The notes: generated by a model from the sequence alone, not told the origin. DNA of 64,000 nucleotides from Dyadobacter sp. CY356 (GCF_021440195.1 NZ_JAJTSZ010000001.1:62001-126000), one strand, 5' to 3'; positions 44,701 to 53,022 are shown, numbered from the stretch's first letter. Numbers and translations are program-made.

Positions 44701-44933
44701 AATGTGAAAAAGTTTTTCCCATCGAACCTGACCAAACCTATTTCAGTTGTAAGCCATATAAAACCTTCTGAATCAGCGGAAATGTTTTTTATACTATTTT
44801 GAGGAAGGCCATTATCCTCCGTGTAATATTTTACTGTATAGGCGTCCTGTTCGTTTGTTTGCGGTTGTGCAAAAGTGTTATTGTCATATGCGAAGATTAA
44901 GAAAACTACGAGTAGTACATGGTATTTCTTCAC
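41745..44933 (-). CDS. Sensor histidine kinase with periplasmic beta-propeller and Y_Y_Y domain
   Basis: The protein has a signal peptide, about 14 reg_prop repeats (for example GFIWLTTEIGLVRFDGK, GTIWIGTRSSGLFRVN), a Y_Y_Y domain (NISYALIEM... to GNYTLLIRKNNGFG), one membrane helix (IAAVLLFMLAVYLFIRLRL), and a cytoplasmic kinase core: H846 in SMSHDIKTPLKFVS, N-box NLIDNANKFSS, DSGPGMPDE and GLGLTIVKE. I start it at GTG 44933, which gives a good signal peptide (KKYHVLLVVFLIFAY after the start); the frame is open to a TTG at 44960. Unlike the hybrid sensors of glycan loci it lacks a receiver and an AraC domain, so it should signal to the separate regulators next to it. Confidence 0.92.
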   Translation of the reverse strand: MKKYHVLLVVFLIFAYDNNTFAQPQTNEQDAYTVKYYTEDNGLPQNSIKNISADSEGFIWLTTEIGLVRFDGKNFFTFDKSNLPITYNRFSMLQPSLESGGKNNKSRKVYAVAEGYQFVRIENGKATMDSLYTTRIRSIPHLKKSGENVLLSNGSPNYLRDWLNPDYYIIALPEGEGNFFICEHQKIEYYSNWKKIYDYSIKTPLPWNFFTIQKNLYSYSQGKFTRVDKTGLTNLTVTGDIKADKNYIPGTQNGKIYWNNISDQAFIYLEKNLYSLKEEPGGILRTTLLISNFDFVKNNITSIHYDNIHQRFFLGSVTKGLFVLKNKSFFMLRTKGNDLENVFYGQAIFDSNSVVTPKGYILGKSSKDGKAILKDYPLIYSEKSADGYGILTDKKGNIWRKSGDFVSCYNIKNNKILGRWNLKTEVNHLYEGNDGTIWIGTRSSGLFRVNLSDPEPSPVQFVKGPLDRISFILQKTPQTLVIGTAHGLFFLNLSSKKIEFIKGTEDLYIRSLFIDPVAGSTVNPGEKEIWITTYEDGFFLLTKDKLIKFPLDKHKYLASSHCIFLDKLGYFWLTTNKGLFQIAKKDLLEYAENHLALESKNIFSLHFTKEQGFNTNEFNGGCQPCALRLPNGYVSLPSLDGLVWFKPEYINAELPDKNIIFDQYEVRGKRTAISGDSIILPTNPQNIKINLATAYFGNPADLNISYALIEMSSSQTRPEDWLDIDGTNTTILIGSLNAGNYTLLIRKNNGFGRDNYMYKKLSIVVLPAWYETLWFRIAAVLLFMLAVYLFIRLRLRIIKKENRLLEIRIARRTRKLKHTFSALEKSERELQRQMHIQTRLIASMSHDIKTPLKFVSKAAGRIESMLGNEKIDAVVMLGKTIEQSTDQMYSHLENLITYVKTQVYGSKIELEEINLFNLLSDKSQIFEHVIRERSNLFTNEVDATVNVVTNAQLLGIIVHNLIDNANKFSSNAAIKIQTATFGTETRLIISDSGPGMPDEVLHWLNTPSKTDSFEKIKSFSIHYNGLGLTIVKELAMLLKVDLWVEKNNGTQVHLIFPQSHIR

Positions 44934-45000
44934 TATTCTGAGAGTAAGATTTAATAACAATCCGATTAATTATCTAGTAGACGTCAGATTGTACTGCAAG

Positions 45001-45030
45001 TAACGATTGGATTATAAACACCGATCGTTA
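45001..45030. repeat. Hairpin upstream of the histidine kinase gene
   Basis: TAACGATTGG (45001-45010) and CCGATCGTTA (45021-45030) are inverted with one mismatch, followed on the plus strand by a long T-run. It looks like a plus-strand terminator, but no plus-strand gene precedes it. It is 68 bases upstream of the kinase start. Confidence 0.5.
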
Positions 45031-45247
45031 TTATTTTTTTTAATAAATGTAGTAATATTTTTATCTGGTGGTAGTATAATATTGTATTCAGGGCTATTTA
45101 ATTTTTAACTTATTGATAAACAGCTGCTAATTGCTTTTCAAGCATTTTTTATCATGCTGAAAAATAACATTTTAACCATTTTGAGGTATTTCATGGTAAG
45201 TTTGTTCGATAATTAATTATTGAAATTGTTTTAAAAAATCTATTACA

Positions 45248-45778
45248 ATGCGTAAACTGCTCATTGAAGAAATGAACCGTTTGTCGGTTGAGGAATTTAA
45301 GGAATCGGACAAATTTCCTTTTGTTATTGTGCTCGACAATATTCGCAGCCTGAATAATGTAGGATCTTTTTTTAGAACAGCTGATGCGTTCCGGGCAAGG
45401 AAAATGATTTTGTGCGGTTATACTCCAAACCCGCCGCACAGAGAAATTACGAAAAGTGCACTTGGTGCTGAAAATGCAGTTATCTGGGAGAAGGCGGAAA
45501 ATACTTTACAGGCTGTTTTAACACTGAAGGAAGAAGGATACCAGGTCTTCGCTGTTGAACAGGCGGAAGGAAGTTTTTTACTTCAGAATTTTGAACCAAA
45601 AATGGATATTCCCTGTGCATTTGTTTTCGGAAATGAGGTGGAAGGCGTAGCAGACAATGTAATTGATGTATGCGACGGATGCGTTGAAATACCACAATTT
45701 GGCACTAAACATTCCTTTAATGTGTCTGTATCCGCAGGAATCGTATTATGGGAATTTGTCAAGAAAAATTTAACATAA
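45248..45778 (+). CDS. TrmH/SpoU-family RNA 2'-O-methyltransferase
   Basis: The 176-residue protein has the three motifs of the SPOUT class: VLDNIRSLNNVGSFFRTADAF (motif 1), FVFGNEVEGV (motif 2) and IPQFGTKHSFNVSVSAGIVLWE (motif 3). SPOUT enzymes form a knot that binds SAM and methylate ribose in tRNA or rRNA. It is a single-domain form without the L30-like N-terminal extension of the rRNA enzymes, so a tRNA target is more likely. It is probably followed by the histone-like gene in the same direction after 149 bases. Confidence 0.9.
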   Translation: MRKLLIEEMNRLSVEEFKESDKFPFVIVLDNIRSLNNVGSFFRTADAFRARKMILCGYTPNPPHREITKSALGAENAVIWEKAENTLQAVLTLKEEGYQVFAVEQAEGSFLLQNFEPKMDIPCAFVFGNEVEGVADNVIDVCDGCVEIPQFGTKHSFNVSVSAGIVLWEFVKKNLT

Positions 45779-45927
45779 ATATAACACGTTTTATTTGTTC
45801 TTCTGGATTTATTAAACGGTATTTGCAGGTTCAAAGACAAGAGTGTGATTTACTTAACAAGCGGCTGGAAGCAAGAATATTAGCCGGTCAGACTCCAGGT
45901 CTTATTATTATAAATAATTCATAAAAT

Positions 45928-46338
45928 ATGAAATCCGCAACAAAAAAACTTACTACCGAAATCGCAGAAACACTTGTTACGAAACTTGATACGGTAACTG
46001 CTGATTCAAAAAAAATAAAAAAGTCAATCGAAAAAGCATCTGCTAAATTGGCGAAAAAAGTCTCGAAGTTCATGAAAGATGAAGCTAAGAGAAAAGAGAA
46101 AGAAGCGAAGAATGCGGAAAAAAAAGCAAAAGCACCAAAAAAAGAAAAAGAATCTAAAAAGGATAAAAAGAAACATGCAGAAAAGGTAGCTACTTTGGTA
46201 GCATCGGCCTCGTCTAAACCAGCTGCTGTTCCTCCGGCTAAGACTCCTGCTCCAAAGGTTGCTACAACACCAAAACCAGCCGCAGCTCCTGTTAAACCTG
46301 CTGCAACAGAACCAGCGAAAACAGAAGAAAGCAAATAA
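45928..46338 (+). CDS. Histone H1-like Lys/Ala/Pro-rich protein
   Basis: The 136-residue protein has a short structured N-terminus (about 1-50, predicted helical, with TEIAETLVTKLDTVTADSKK) followed by a Lys/Ala/Glu-rich stretch and a Pro/Ala/Lys-rich tail (PAKTPAPKVATTPKPAAAP). This resembles histone H1-like Hc1 proteins common in Cytophagales, which bind DNA without sequence specificity. The composition alone would also suit a disordered spacer protein. A strong terminator follows. Confidence 0.65.
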   Translation: MKSATKKLTTEIAETLVTKLDTVTADSKKIKKSIEKASAKLAKKVSKFMKDEAKRKEKEAKNAEKKAKAPKKEKESKKDKKKHAEKVATLVASASSKPAAVPPAKTPAPKVATTPKPAAAPVKPAATEPAKTEESK

Positions 46339-46368
46339 ATAAACGTCGCTTTAAGATATAATTGATCG

Positions 46369-46399
46369 AATTCAACTCAGTAACGGGTTGAATTTTTTT
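46369..46399 (+). terminator. Intrinsic terminator after the histone-like gene
   Basis: AATTCAAC (46369-46376) pairs with GTTGAATT (46387-46394) and is followed by a run of T. Confidence 0.8.
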
Positions 46400-46493
46400 G
46401 TTTTAAGTCTTCCTGATCTGAAGTTATCCAAGTTGAAGTTACCATTACAATTTTATTCCGTATAGATTATATGTGGAATAACTATACGATATA

Positions 46494-48191
46494 ATGGCTT
46501 TTATAAACTGGAAAAATACAGTAATCGTTATCTATCTGGTTTTTGTTCTTGATTTCAACTCTTTTGCTCAGACTTATAACAGCGTCGTTATTTCTGAAAT
46601 CATGGCAAATCCAAATCCTCCGGTTGGCCTTCCCTCAGTTGAATATGTTGAATTATATAATAGAAGCGAAAAGGCAATAGCACTCAAAAACTGGAAGTTA
46701 ACAATTGGTACAAGATCTGCAACATTTCCGGATTCAGTCATTTTTCCCGGTGAATATGTTTTGGTTTGTAATAAAGCAAATGCTGATCATTTGATTGGAT
46801 TTGGGAAAATAATCCCACTCTCCACTTTTTCATTGCCAAATGAGGACGGAACAATCTCCATATATCAGCCTGGAAACAGTCTTGTATTTTCAGTCAGTTA
46901 TGAAAATAGTTGGTGGCCGTCTGATAAAAACGCAGGTGGATATTCCATTGAGATGATTTATACGGATAATCCCTGCGGAGCACAAAATAACTGGAAAGTT
47001 TCGGAAGATATCCGGGGAGGAACGCCAGACAAAATCAATAGTGTAAAAAGTGACAACCCGGATTCTGAGCCTCCTGTCATTCAACGTATTGACATAGCGT
47101 CATCCACGGAACTACGTATTATCGCCAGCGAAAAACTGGATAGTCTGGCCTCCGTTTCAGGTACTCTTATAGAAATACCGGGGCGGAAGATTGTCAAAAG
47201 AAAATTGGAATCGCCCCAATTTCTTAATTTACTGGTTACTCTGGACATCCCTCTTTTGACAAATGAAACCTATCATTTATCCGTTAGGAATCTATCAGAC
47301 TGCGCAGGAAATATTTTACGCCAGTCAGATTTTACAATTGGATTGCCGGCGATAGCTGATTCGGGAGATGTAGTTCTAAATGAAATTTTGTTCAATCCGC
47401 CGTTGGGAGGAGTTGATTTTGTAGAAATTTATAATCGTTCAAAAAAATATATAGATCTTAAAAATTGGTCTCTGGGAAATGTTAAAGATAGTCAGACCGA
47501 TGTTGTTAGAATTATCACAACTGAAAATTATATTTTGCCACCCTTCGGATATCTGGCGTTGACTACCAATCCGGAAATGATTAAGAAGCTTTATCCGGCA
47601 AGCACAACCAATAATTTTCTTCGTCTAACTTCGCTGCCGGCTTATTCAAATACAGACGGTGGGGTTATTTTGAAGAATCAGGACGTGGAAATTTATGATC
47701 GTTTTGATTATAATGAGGCTATGCACGATCCTTTAATTTCAGACAAGAAAGGTGTTTCTCTTGAGAAATCAGATACGGATCTTTCTTCTGCCATTATTTC
47801 AAACTGGCATTCGGCTTCGGCTGTCGCGGGAAATGCAACGCCGGGATATGCCAATTCTCAAATTAAAACAGGTATCGAAAATGATCTGTTTGAAATAGAT
47901 CCGGAAGCTTTTGCTCCGGATCAGACAACTGGTGGCTATGCCAGAATAAAATATAAACTGTCCCACTCCAACAAGATAGCAACGATCAAAATCTTCGATA
48001 CCAGCGGCAGACTGATCAGGAATCTTCTTAGAAACCAGCTCATCGGAACTCTCGGAGAAATCTTGTGGGATGGAAGAAATGAAAATGGAAATATCGTAAA
48101 AACAGGATACTATCTGATCCTGATTGATATTTTTGATTCAAACGGTGAAAAAACGCAGTATAAAAGAAAAGTGATTGTTGTTCAAAATTAG
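46494..48191 (+). CDS. Secreted protein with two lamin-tail domains and FlgD-like C-terminus
   Basis: The 565-residue protein has an N-terminal signal peptide (to about residue 25, FNSFAQ). A first lamin-tail domain begins at VVISEIMANPNPP and includes EYVELYNRSEKAIALKNWKL; a second begins at VVLNEILFNPPLGGVDFVEIYNRS. Between them is an Ig-like part. The end (about 490-565, IKIFDTSGRLIRNLL ... ILWDGRNENGNIVKTGYYLI) is a FlgD Ig-like domain, a fold often used as a C-terminal sorting or surface module. No enzyme motif is seen. It is likely a cell-surface or extracellular adhesion protein. Confidence 0.82.
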   Translation: MAFINWKNTVIVIYLVFVLDFNSFAQTYNSVVISEIMANPNPPVGLPSVEYVELYNRSEKAIALKNWKLTIGTRSATFPDSVIFPGEYVLVCNKANADHLIGFGKIIPLSTFSLPNEDGTISIYQPGNSLVFSVSYENSWWPSDKNAGGYSIEMIYTDNPCGAQNNWKVSEDIRGGTPDKINSVKSDNPDSEPPVIQRIDIASSTELRIIASEKLDSLASVSGTLIEIPGRKIVKRKLESPQFLNLLVTLDIPLLTNETYHLSVRNLSDCAGNILRQSDFTIGLPAIADSGDVVLNEILFNPPLGGVDFVEIYNRSKKYIDLKNWSLGNVKDSQTDVVRIITTENYILPPFGYLALTTNPEMIKKLYPASTTNNFLRLTSLPAYSNTDGGVILKNQDVEIYDRFDYNEAMHDPLISDKKGVSLEKSDTDLSSAIISNWHSASAVAGNATPGYANSQIKTGIENDLFEIDPEAFAPDQTTGGYARIKYKLSHSNKIATIKIFDTSGRLIRNLLRNQLIGTLGEILWDGRNENGNIVKTGYYLILIDIFDSNGEKTQYKRKVIVVQN

Positions 48192-48200
48192 AGGATAAAA

Positions 48201-48974
48201 TTATTCGACTAATCCGATTGTTGCCAGCATCCTCCCGGTTAAACCATTTTCGAAACGATAGGAAAAATAATCAGCATTATTTAAAACCGTTGAATATGGT
48301 GAAATTTCCACATTTTCAGGTTTTATTCCGAAACGTAACAATTGTTCTTTATTAGCAGATTTCAAATCAACAAAAAACTTATTTTTCTGATCGTCCCAAC
48401 GTTTGAATGTTGAATTGAAATTATCCGCAACATCTGCACCAACTTCGAAAGAACATTCATCAATACAAGTGCCAACGTACGCCAGGCAATCTCCGGGATC
48501 TGTTCCATATTCTTTTTGCATAGCCAAACCCGTTTTCAACACAATTTCCTGAGCCGTTCCACGCCAGCCGGCATGAATCGCCGCCACTGCCTTTTTTACC
48601 GGATCGAAAATCAAAATCGGGGTGCAATCAGCGATGGTAACCGCTAACTGAATATTCGGAATGTTGGTAATCAAAGCATCATAACCTTCAAAACGTCCGG
48701 CCACAGTAACAGTCAGAATATCAGCACCATGAACCTGATGCGATTTGGCTACTTTGTCAAAATCAATGTTCAGGGATTCAAAAAAACGCTTATTGTTTTC
48801 TAAAACATGTTCTTGTGAATCCTTTGTGGACCCGCCAAGATTCAGAGAATTATATGGAGCCGGACTAACGCCGCCATGACGCGTACTTTCACCGGTAACA
48901 AGATTTTTAAAAGGAGAAAAAATTTCCGGAACCCGGTATGAAGGCTTGAAATTCGAATTTGGCTGATCTTTCAC
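48201..48974 (-). CDS. pgeF: Peptidoglycan editing factor (PgeF/YfiH family)
   Basis: The 257-residue protein has the PgeF signature: RHGGVSPAPYNSLNLG, the metal-site histidine in KSHQVHGADI, TIADCTPILIFDP, AAIHAGWRGTAQEIV and VGTCIDECSFEVG. PgeF acts as an amidase-like editor that removes wrongly built muropeptides from UDP-MurNAc precursors; older names are laccase-domain or DUF152. It lies alone on the minus strand with its stop nine bases from the convergent lamin-tail gene. Confidence 0.92.
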   Translation of the reverse strand: MKDQPNSNFKPSYRVPEIFSPFKNLVTGESTRHGGVSPAPYNSLNLGGSTKDSQEHVLENNKRFFESLNIDFDKVAKSHQVHGADILTVTVAGRFEGYDALITNIPNIQLAVTIADCTPILIFDPVKKAVAAIHAGWRGTAQEIVLKTGLAMQKEYGTDPGDCLAYVGTCIDECSFEVGADVADNFNSTFKRWDDQKNKFFVDLKSANKEQLLRFGIKPENVEISPYSTVLNNADYFSYRFENGLTGRMLATIGLVE

Positions 48975-49007
48975 AAAAAATGTTTTTTATTCTGAAAGCC
49001 CAAAAAT

Positions 49008-49046
49008 AATACAACTCCGCCATGAAAGATATGACGGAGTTGTATT
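49008..49046 (-). terminator. Intrinsic terminator after the DinB-like gene
   Basis: A perfect 12-bp stem (49008-49019 with 49035-49046, arm AATACAACTCCG) lies 15 bases past the DinB-like stop and is followed on the minus strand by a T-run. Confidence 0.8.
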
Positions 49047-49061
49047 TTAAATTTTAATCAA

Positions 49062-49580
49062 TTAAAATAACATTTCCTGCGGAGGTTTCACACCTTTCAA
49101 ACGGATATATACGGTCGTTTGTCCGCGGTGATGTGTCTGATGTTCAAAGTCTTTTTCAAATGCAGTTTTGACTTTAAGATCTTTTCCAAAAACCTTTACG
49201 TCTTTTTCAAGATCAGCATCTTTCAATTCTTTCAAAGCATTGATAATGAAGTCGTAACTATCCAGGGTTGTTTTTGTTACAGCCGTTTTAGATTGATCCG
49301 CTGCTTTTTCCAGAGATTCTTTAAACGGACTTGCTTTTCCGGTCGCGGCTGAGACAAACGCGTAATTAACGTCTGCAATGTGATCCATCTGCTGTGCAAA
49401 CGAACGCATATCCGGCGTAGGTTTGAATGCATATCCATCTTCCGGCATTGCATCCAGATACTGTTTTGTATACGTTTTGGCTCTTTCAAATTCCGCGATC
49501 ATTTTGGTTGTTGCGGTTTGGGCAAACAAGGTCTGTGCTGTAAAAAGCAACAGGGCAGAAAGTAATAATTTTTTCATCAT
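49062..49580 (-). CDS. DinB-fold protein with signal peptide
   Basis: The 172-residue protein has a four-helix DinB-like fold with metal ligands in AQQMDHIADVNYAF (first His) and FEHQTHHRGQTTVYIRL (second and third). The C-terminal block RLKGVKPP is common in this family. DinB proteins are thiol-related transferases or of unknown function. Unusually it has a clear signal peptide (KKLLLSALLLFTAQTLFAQ), which places it in the periplasm. Which reaction it performs is not known. Confidence 0.85.
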   Translation of the reverse strand: MMKKLLLSALLLFTAQTLFAQTATTKMIAEFERAKTYTKQYLDAMPEDGYAFKPTPDMRSFAQQMDHIADVNYAFVSAATGKASPFKESLEKAADQSKTAVTKTTLDSYDFIINALKELKDADLEKDVKVFGKDLKVKTAFEKDFEHQTHHRGQTTVYIRLKGVKPPQEMLF

Positions 49581-49774
49581 AACCGGGCTTTGTTAGTTGT
49601 AAATACTTGTGGAATATACGTTGAAGTTTATCAGAATAAAAGAACGATTGGTATGATATTCCAACGATTCATATATTGGCCTGAAATTTTTAGCTAACTT
49701 AAAACCTCAGGGTGGTTTTCGATAGAAGACTGCCAATTTCAAATCTAGAAAGCTGCTAAATTTTTAATTATTGC

Positions 49775-51001
49775 ATGAAGGAAAAATCAGAAGAAAGGAC
49801 CAAAAAATTTCTTGCCTTAGGACATAGTGAAGCTGAAAATCATGCGAAAACCCAGCAGGAACTTTATGAAAAACATGTAAAGGAAACGTCTACGGTCACC
49901 AATGTTATTTCCGAATTTTTCAAAACCAATTTGTTCGGTTTCGCCTGGCATTATTTGAAAAGCCGTTTTGGTCCGAGACATCCGTATCAGGCTTATCCAA
50001 GAAACGGGGATACAGGCGTTTATCAATTACAATCATCGGTTCCCAGCCGCGAAGAAATCAGTATCGTTTTACTTTCCGACTGGGCGAGTGACACGGCAGA
50101 ATCGGATAAAGTAGCGCATCTGGTTTCACGTTATTCGCCGGATTACACGATTCATATGGGTGACATTTATTTTGTTGGGACGCCCAAGGAAGTGGAAGAA
50201 AATTTTACGGCTCCTTATGCTTCCTGGTATTATGGGGCTTCCGGAAGTCTGGCTTTATCCGGAAATCACGAAATGTATTCGAATGGAAATGCCTTTTTTC
50301 AGCATTTGCTGCCTGCCATGTATGTGAAGGAAGGCGAGGTTAAGAAAACACAGCAAGCAGGATTTTTTTGTCTGGAAAATGATCACTGGCGCATAATCGG
50401 GATTGATACCGGTTATACATCCGTAAGTCGGCCGTTGCTCGAAATTGTTTCTCCGCCTGACTGTCATTTGAAAAAGGAACAGGTTGAATGGCTTCGGGAT
50501 ATTGTTAAAATAGGTGATCCGGATGATAAAAGAGGACTGATCATTTTGAGCCATCATCCGTACATTTCTGCATTCAGAGAAGAGTATACCAGGCCGGGCA
50601 CCCAGCTTCGGGAATTAATGGGCGATTTTGAAAGGCCGGTTGTCTGGTTTTGGGGACATGATCACCGTCTGGTGGTTTACAATAAAGACGTCAATGGAAA
50701 AGGCCCGGTCGCATTTGGCCGTTGTCTTGGTCACGGAGGTCTGCCGGTTGAAATAAAAATGCCGGATAATGAAACTGATCTTCAAAAAATATATTTGTAC
50801 GACCGTCGCGTAAGGCTAGAATTAGGCCGGTATAAACTGGGATATAACGGATTTGTAAAATTACGTCTTGACAAGGACAAGGCCGTTGCAGAATATATTG
50901 ACCTGGAAGATACCTGCGTTTTTGAAGAGGAATGGACAATAAAAAACGGCCAACTCGACTGGAAGGTTTTGAATGCTCTTCCTGAATTGGCCGTTCGTTA
51001 A
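49775..51001 (+). CDS. Calcineurin-like metallophosphoesterase
   Basis: The 408-residue protein has the metal-binding motifs of the calcineurin-like family: IVLLSDWASDT (D), YTIHMGDIYFVG (GD-X-Y), ALSGNHEMYS (GNHE), LSHHPYIS and WFWGHDHRLV (GHDH). The first Asp-X-His motif is altered to SDWASD. It starts with a charged helical stretch without signal peptide, so it is cytoplasmic. The N-terminal 80 residues are not part of the fold. The substrate is unknown. Confidence 0.83.
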   Translation: MKEKSEERTKKFLALGHSEAENHAKTQQELYEKHVKETSTVTNVISEFFKTNLFGFAWHYLKSRFGPRHPYQAYPRNGDTGVYQLQSSVPSREEISIVLLSDWASDTAESDKVAHLVSRYSPDYTIHMGDIYFVGTPKEVEENFTAPYASWYYGASGSLALSGNHEMYSNGNAFFQHLLPAMYVKEGEVKKTQQAGFFCLENDHWRIIGIDTGYTSVSRPLLEIVSPPDCHLKKEQVEWLRDIVKIGDPDDKRGLIILSHHPYISAFREEYTRPGTQLRELMGDFERPVVWFWGHDHRLVVYNKDVNGKGPVAFGRCLGHGGLPVEIKMPDNETDLQKIYLYDRRVRLELGRYKLGYNGFVKLRLDKDKAVAEYIDLEDTCVFEEEWTIKNGQLDWKVLNALPELAVR

Positions 51002-51041
51002 ATATATTATCTTTTTGGATTCCCTCAGGAATTAAAAAATG

Positions 51042-51230
51042 TCAGTGACCGTCTGCTGAGTGATCAGTATAAAATGCAGCAAATGTTATTACAAGACCGA
51101 TAAGTCCGAAGATAAATGTAAAAAGATCTCCAAATACTGCGAGAATGATTACTAACAATAAAAATATTGCGATAGAAGCACCAAGTGAAGCTCCTTCTGG
51201 TTTGCTATGTACGTGTACGTCGTCAGCCAT
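51042..51230 (-). CDS. Small two-helix membrane protein
   Basis: The 62-residue protein has a His-containing N-terminus (DDVHVHSKPEGAS), two membrane segments (ASIAIFLLLVIILAVF; FTFIFGLIGLVITFAAF) and a short charged tail with HSADGH. I do not recognise a family, but the well-formed layout and isolated position support a real gene. It converges with the phosphoesterase gene. Confidence 0.6.
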   Translation of the reverse strand: MADDVHVHSKPEGASLGASIAIFLLLVIILAVFGDLFTFIFGLIGLVITFAAFYTDHSADGH

Positions 51231-51380
51231 GGTTCAATAAAAATTTTAATAGTATTGATTTACTACTGCGAAAATAATAAAAATTAGTGAATGCTGATAC
51301 CTGAAAATGCAGATTACGTCGATTTTTACAGATTTTAAATTATTCGTAGGTAATTCAAAGAACTAAGTGAGAGAATATAA

Positions 51381-51388
51381 TACATTTG
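51381..51388 (+). promoter_or_regulatory. Likely -7 box of the gluconokinase gene
   Basis: TACATTTG matches TAnnTTTG, 34 bases before the ATG. The -33 element is not clear. Confidence 0.4.
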
Positions 51389-51422
51389 TCAGGTTATAAA
51401 ATTCAATTTACGCTTCATTAGA

Positions 51423-52895
51423 ATGTCATTTATAATTGGTGTTGATATTGGTACAACAAATGTAAAAACCACTGCTTTTGACACAAAAACAGCCGCGATT
51501 CTAGCTTCACATAGTGAGGGTTATGAAATGCTTCATCCTCAGCCCGAGTGGAGCGAACAAAATCCGGATGATATTTACAAAGCCGTTTGTCATTCCATCC
51601 GGGTTGTCAGTGAAACATGTAAAACTCAGGGAGAAACCTTGGGTGTGTGTTTCAGTACGGCCATGCACAGTATTATGGCATTGGATGAGGATGGATTGCA
51701 ATTGACAAATCTAATCATATGGGCTGACAACAGAAGTGCTGAAATTGCTGAAAAGCTGCGGGTGTCGAAGGAGGGAAAGAAGATGTACCGTAACAATGGC
51801 ACACCGATTCACGCAATGACACCGCTTTGTAAGCTGATGTGGCTGAAAGAAAATGAAAAGAAAATTTTCAAAGCCGCAAAAAGATTTATCGGCATTAAGG
51901 AGTATATCGTTTACCGTCTCACAGGCAAATTTGTTATTGATTATTCCATCGCTTCGGCAACGGGTTTATTCAACATAAAAGAAAAAAAATGGGACGACTG
52001 GACGCTCAAACAAATCGGGTTGGATGAAAGTCATCTATCCGAAGCCGTCTCCCCTTACCATATTGAAAAACTGCCAGCTAATAATGGGTTCAAACTTTCA
52101 GCAGGAATTCCTCTGATCATGGGCGCAAGTGATGGTTGTCTGGCAAATCTGGGAAGCGGAGCCATCCTTCCGGGAACAATGGCGATCACGATTGGTACAA
52201 GCGGCGCAGCCAGAATCTGCTCGGACGTGCCTTATCTTGACGCTAATATGAGGACATTTTGTTACATACTGGATGAGGATACCTATGTCGTTGGCGGGCC
52301 ATCTAATAATGGTGCGGTTGTGTTTCAATGGTTAAAAGAGACCTTTTTTGCAGACAGTGATTTTAACCAGGTTTTTGATGAAGCTGCAAAAATCAGTGCT
52401 GGTTCGGACGGGCTTTTATTCTATCCTTATCTTTTGGGCGAACGGGCGCCGATATGGAGTTCAGCTGTGCGAGGTGGATTCCTTGGGCTGGATATTCAGC
52501 ATACCAAACCACATTTTGCCAGATCGGTGATGGAAGGTATTTTGTTGAATCTGTACAGTATCGGGAAGATTTTGCTTGAAACACAAAAAGTGAAAACAAT
52601 TTATGCCAACGGAGGCTTTGCGCACAGTCCGTTGTGGGTGCAGATGCTTGCGGACGTTTTCGGGATTAAAGTGGCTTTAAATGATACCGTGGATACAGGT
52701 ACGGTAGGAGCGGCTATGATGGGATTGAAAGCTTTGGGTGTTGTCGATAAGTTGTCGGATCTGCATTATTTTACACCTGTCAGCACGATATTTAAGGTTG
52801 ATAAAAATGTTCATAAAACGTATGACGAAGTTTATGACAAATTCGGTAAGGCAGCAATTGGGGTATTGACTAATGCAGGAATAGAGGATAATTGA
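51423..52895 (+). CDS. gntK: FGGY-family gluconokinase
   Basis: The 490-residue kinase has the FGGY layout: phosphate-binding FIIGVDIGTTNVKTTAFD at the N-terminus, WSEQNPDDIY, and in the second domain ITIGTSGAARI and GERAPIWSSAVRGGF. The blocks FSTAMHSIMALDEDG and GTPIHAMTPLCKLMWLKE are characteristic of the gluconokinase branch rather than xylulokinase. It phosphorylates D-gluconate to 6-phosphogluconate in the cytoplasm. It is a single gene; no gluconate permease lies nearby. Confidence 0.85.
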   Translation: MSFIIGVDIGTTNVKTTAFDTKTAAILASHSEGYEMLHPQPEWSEQNPDDIYKAVCHSIRVVSETCKTQGETLGVCFSTAMHSIMALDEDGLQLTNLIIWADNRSAEIAEKLRVSKEGKKMYRNNGTPIHAMTPLCKLMWLKENEKKIFKAAKRFIGIKEYIVYRLTGKFVIDYSIASATGLFNIKEKKWDDWTLKQIGLDESHLSEAVSPYHIEKLPANNGFKLSAGIPLIMGASDGCLANLGSGAILPGTMAITIGTSGAARICSDVPYLDANMRTFCYILDEDTYVVGGPSNNGAVVFQWLKETFFADSDFNQVFDEAAKISAGSDGLLFYPYLLGERAPIWSSAVRGGFLGLDIQHTKPHFARSVMEGILLNLYSIGKILLETQKVKTIYANGGFAHSPLWVQMLADVFGIKVALNDTVDTGTVGAAMMGLKALGVVDKLSDLHYFTPVSTIFKVDKNVHKTYDEVYDKFGKAAIGVLTNAGIEDN

Positions 52896-52978
52896 TCAAT
52901 ATTTCAACACAAGACCATTTTGCAGGCGTATACCCGAAGGTGGTTTTTATATGACTATCAAATTCAAATGAATGAAAA

Positions 52979-53001
52979 ATCCCGGGCGAAATGACCGGGA
53001 T
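52979..53001 (-). terminator. Terminator after the cytochrome c gene
   Basis: ATCCCGG (52979-52985) pairs with CCGGGAT (52995-53001). On the minus strand it is followed by TTTTTC. It lies 21 bases past the cytochrome stop. Confidence 0.7.
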
Positions 53002-53022
53002 CAAAATCCTGAATATTAAAAA

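Noticed and set aside
49775..51001. Phosphoesterase as a phage-defence nuclease
   Set aside because: Only the general calcineurin-like motifs are seen and no defence genes are nearby.
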